Positions 60,966-64,000 of a stretch of 64,000 nt of DNA are shown one piece after another. Each line of letters begins with the position of its first letter. Position 1 is the first letter of the stretch. The translations under genes and the position numbers were made by a program. The DNA is from Valencia hispanica (Eukaryota > Chordata > Actinopteri > Cyprinodontiformes > Valenciidae): the NCBI GenBank assembly GCA_963556495.2, contig OY747704.1:41686001-41750000 (forward strand). The letters run 5' to 3'. Under the pieces are notes generated by a model, which worked only from the letters and a program-made list of their open reading frames with translations, was not told the DNA's origin and did not search any database.

Positions 60966-61779
60966 GGAGACACTCACACACACTCATGCTCACATATGTA
61001 ATAGAAAAAAAATGTAATGTAATATTCCATTAACTGAGTAAACTAACAACATTAGTCTTGTGCTAAAAGGCTTTCAGACCAAGCAAATGGGGTCATCAGA
61101 GGAAGAATTAAAGTTTTATTGCAATTTTTGAAAATTAATAATTACAATCAAAACATGACTGTTGAATACTTGGATCTTTATATAGCTGTTCAACTTTAAA
61201 AAGCACTGTATGTGACTGAAAGAATAACGAAATAACGGACATAAAACCTTTTTTTTTGTTTAACCACGCAGAAATTATTCTTACAATTTCTTGGTTTCAA
61301 GCTTTCAATGAAGATGGCATGCCTCCTGTTTTGCTCAGTGCCTCCTACTTTGTTTCATTTCATTTCCATTGTTAAACAAATCAATTCCAACCCTGACTCA
61401 CTTCCCACTGTTTTTCATTACGGAGACCAAGGCTGAACACGAACCCTGAAATTTCCAGCTCGGTATTTGAGTTTGTGCTTGGAATACAAGCAAAACTCAC
61501 AAGACCTGCATTTAGCCAAAGCAAATTGTTGGGCAATCTGGGCTCCCGATTCCATATTCATTTTTTCCAACTAACTGTCCCCAAACTCCAGTAGCAATGC
61601 AGCAGTTAACCCTGAAATGGATGGATTTATCTATATTTTTTGTCTCCATGTTAATCTCTTTCTTTTCCACAGTATCTCACCTATGCTTTTCTCTCCTTCC
61701 CCCCTCTACTACCCTCCATCCCCTCTCCCCTGTTCTCTTCATGCTGTGTAATTCTCATCTTACACACTCTGTTGCTCTG

Positions 61780-61870
61780 GGGTATGAATAATGCATGGTG
61801 TGTGAGAAATCCTCAATCTCATGCTTGGCTCCCAGCGAGCATTACAAACCTTGCATCTCTATTACAGAGA
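61780..61870. promoter_or_regulatory. Candidate conserved non-coding element, short
   Basis: tatgaataatgcatggtg followed by ctcatgcttggctcccagcg and ctctattacagagatgaata; non-repetitive and of balanced composition. Weak support. Confidence 0.18.
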
Positions 61871-62229
61871 TGAATAGGAGAGAGGGGAATATCACATAGG
61901 ACACACTTTAACTTCACTGTTTGTTTTTAGTATTAAAGCCACTGTTTAGTATTTCTGCAATATACAAAAAGAGGCTTGGTAATAAATTAAATTATGACAA
62001 CATTTTTATATATTGACAGCTTTGTACTGAAATATCCATTATCTATCTATGTAAAAAGAATATAACCAAGAACAAATGGCTTCAAAACGGGTCTGAAGTT
62101 TATGCTAATCATTGCTGCCAACTCTACAAGCTTTGCCATAGAGACAGAAAATGTTGGACTCTTCTTTTCAAAAATAGCTAAAGCTCTGTCAGATTTGATA
62201 GAATGATCGCATCAATTTAAAAGTCTTGC

Positions 62230-63180
62230 CATATTTTCAATTGGATTTAGGTATGGACTTTGACTGGACCAGTTTACCCCGCACAAATCTTTAAAATGAG
62301 TAATTCAAGCATAGCTCTGGTTGCATTTTTTGGGGTCGTTGTATGCTAGAGGAAGAATAAGCTCCTCCCCAGGCTCAATTATTTTCTAGCATGTAACTTA
62401 TCTTCCAAGATTACCCTGTATTTTGCTGACCCGCTTCCCCGTCCCTGCTATTAAAAAAAATCACCCCCACAGCATGATGCTGCAACCACCATTAGTCACT
62501 GTTGGACAGTGTTTTCAGTGTGATTCAGTGTCAGTTTTGACACTAGATTTCTTCTTTCTGTGACTACGCTCTATTTACATTACAGCCCAGAAATATTCCT
62601 ACCCCCAGCACTTTTAGATTTACAGTAGACTTTAGCTTTTTCCAACATCTTTCTTCTGATCTAATGTAATATTCTTGTTTTGAAGTGGGCCAACCTCAAA
62701 GACTTGTAAAAGAACTGTACAAATACCCATGGAAACATTCTAAAAGCTGGTCAACAATAACAAGAAGGGAAGACTGCTGTAATGCTAAAAAATATTTTTT
62801 TTCTTCGTTTATTGACAAGGGTATAAATAATGTCTGACACACCATTTTCTAATCAACTTTATGAAAGACGGATCTTTTTTCTCATTTCCTATCAGAAACA
62901 AACCTCTTGCTTTAATTAAAACTAATTTTAAATCCAAATCTGCCAGTTCTATGAATTCTTTTGAACTTAATTGTAGCTCTTTCCATCTTCCCTCCAACTC
63001 TGACCAGCTTCTATGACACTGCTAAAGTAAAACATCCCCACAGCATGATACTGCCATTGTGTCAATGTGTGGGTTGTGTGTTCATGGTGATGTGCAGTGT
63101 ACGCTTTCTGTCACACATACTGTTTTGCATGTTGACCAAAAAGTTTCATTCCAGACCACCCTCTTCCACATGTTCCTGCA
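62230..63180 (-). mobile_element. Tc1-like transposon relics (two pieces)
   Basis: ggtatggactttgactggacc (near 62251), cacccccacagcatgatgctgc (near 62463) and catccccacagcatgatactgcc (near 63034) are, on the - strand, degenerate forms of the QSPDLN and TVKHGGGSIMLWG blocks of Tc1 transposase. The repeated occurrence of the second block shows two overlapping or duplicated relics. No open frame. Confidence 0.52.
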
Positions 63181-63230
63181 GATTACAGAGAACTATTTTT
63201 GTTTTAAATGTGATAAGACATGATATATAT

Positions 63231-63431
63231 TAGTCTTTCTCAACCCTGGGCCTGCTGTCCTGCAGATTTTAGGTGTTTCCCTCCCTCCACACACCTGACT
63301 TAAATAAATGGGTGATGAACAGGCTGCTGCAGCACTTGATGACATGCACACCTCATTCAATGCTGGAGCGGAGTCACATCTAAAACATGAAGGACAGCGA
63401 TCCCTCAGACCCTTAGTGAAGAAACATTAAT
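63231..63431. mobile_element. Palindromic MITE copy 5
   Basis: tagtctttctcaaccctggg and inverted ttaatgtttcttcactaagg bracket a body with ctgtcctgcagattttaggtg and acatctaaaacatgaaggaca, the same family as in scamp1 intron 1. It is more diverged, and no target duplication could be confirmed. Confidence 0.5.
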
Positions 63432-64000
63432 ATTGATATGAGTTTTTTTTATTTGATTTTATCATATTAATATGAATGAAAGAAGCACAATGCATCTGTA
63501 AATACTGGTTAACACTGGCTTACTTTTAAAATATGTTAACATAGCGAAGGCTTCAACTGAAGATAAAAACTGAGTTAAGTCTCTTCTTCCATCAGCATTT
63601 CTTTTATGAATTGACACTTTTACCAAATGTAAGACTGTTACATAGCATAAAATATCAGTTGGTTCAGTCTTAAAGCCATTGTTCCACTGGGGTTGCGCTA
63701 TGCATACACAGTGAGTGTGTTGCTGTATGTCTGAGCTATCCGACGATACAAACCCACGTTTTATGGAGTGTGTGCATGCGATAAAAGCACTCAAGAGTTA
63801 AAGTGCTTTTCTACCATGCTCAAAGCCATGTGTCAGCACTAGACCACTAAATCCACACAATTCCCTTGAACAGTTTCCCTTTCTCTGATAGTCTATCATT
63901 CCTCCGTTTCAGATGGCTGGCTGCTGGGGCTGACAGGGCCAAGTCCTTGAAGAGATCATGTGTCTGTGGAAAGTACAGGACAAGAAACCGTTATCTGAGC
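63432..64000. other. Intergenic, nothing recognised
   Basis: No gene or repeat supported up to the window edge. Confidence 0.45.

Larger units (their letters stand above)
57860..62229. other. Gene-free stretch with candidate conserved islands
   Basis: No coding exon recognised. Apart from three islands listed separately, I see an (AT)n at 60644-60667 and no further transposon structure. The low density of recognisable repeats here contrasts with the rest of the window. Confidence 0.45.

Overview
The window is nuclear DNA of a ray-finned (teleost) fish. It holds two intron-containing vertebrate genes that read tail to tail, lhfpl2 (+ strand, coding 28949-32790) and scamp1 (- strand, coding 37443-47891). 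They are embedded in AT-rich DNA crowded with fish-type transposons: an ISL2EU-like DNA transposon, Rex3/RTE-like, L1-like and L2-like LINE pieces, Tc1-like relics, hAT-like and TTAA-flanked MITEs, solo LTRs and a tRNA-derived SINE. The lhfpl2/scamp1 convergent pair is also found in human chromosome 5q14 (from memory, not checked here). The exact species cannot be named from the sequence; the repeat mix suggests a percomorph.

Layout. 1-4.16 kb: most of an ISL2EU-like transposon with an open DDE transposase and a convergent accessory gene (SWIM, YqaJ-type nuclease, PHD finger) broken by a frameshift and a nonsense codon. 4.2-7.0 kb: LINE relic, (AT)n, MITE pieces and a clean 709-bp MITE with 140-bp inverted ends and a TA duplication. 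7.9-10.7 kb: a 767-bp solo-LTR-like element containing a 42-bp minisatellite, then a Rex3-like LINE interrupted by an 832-bp TTAA-flanked element. 14.1-16.3 kb: a second Rex3-like relic. 16.3-22.8 kb: mostly anonymous. 22.8-24.9 kb: L1-like 3' part fused in frame to an L2-like endonuclease piece. 26.8-28.0 kb: Tc1 relic and LINE tails. 28.7-33.8 kb: lhfpl2, with a solo LTR in its intron. 35.1-48.1 kb: scamp1 with nine coding exons, a candidate in-frame 15-nt microexon, a tandem and self-nested palindromic MITE array in intron 1, and a copy of its own 3' UTR in intron 8. 48.1-64 kb: no coding genes; mobile-element relics, a long foldback element, a third solo LTR, large (AT)n and (AC)n tracts, and several islands that look like conserved non-coding DNA.

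How the genes work together. Both host genes encode four-pass membrane proteins: Lhfpl2 belongs to the LHFP/claudin-like tetraspan group, and Scamp1 is a post-Golgi/endosomal recycling membrane protein with NPF motifs. Nothing in the sequence suggests a functional link; their pairing is shared synteny. Most of the notable biology is in transposon structure: the two-gene ISL2EU element, insertions that can be ordered by nesting, and insertions that place foreign DNA in or beside scamp1 splicing signals. I found no CRISPR array, operon, rRNA or intact tRNA gene.
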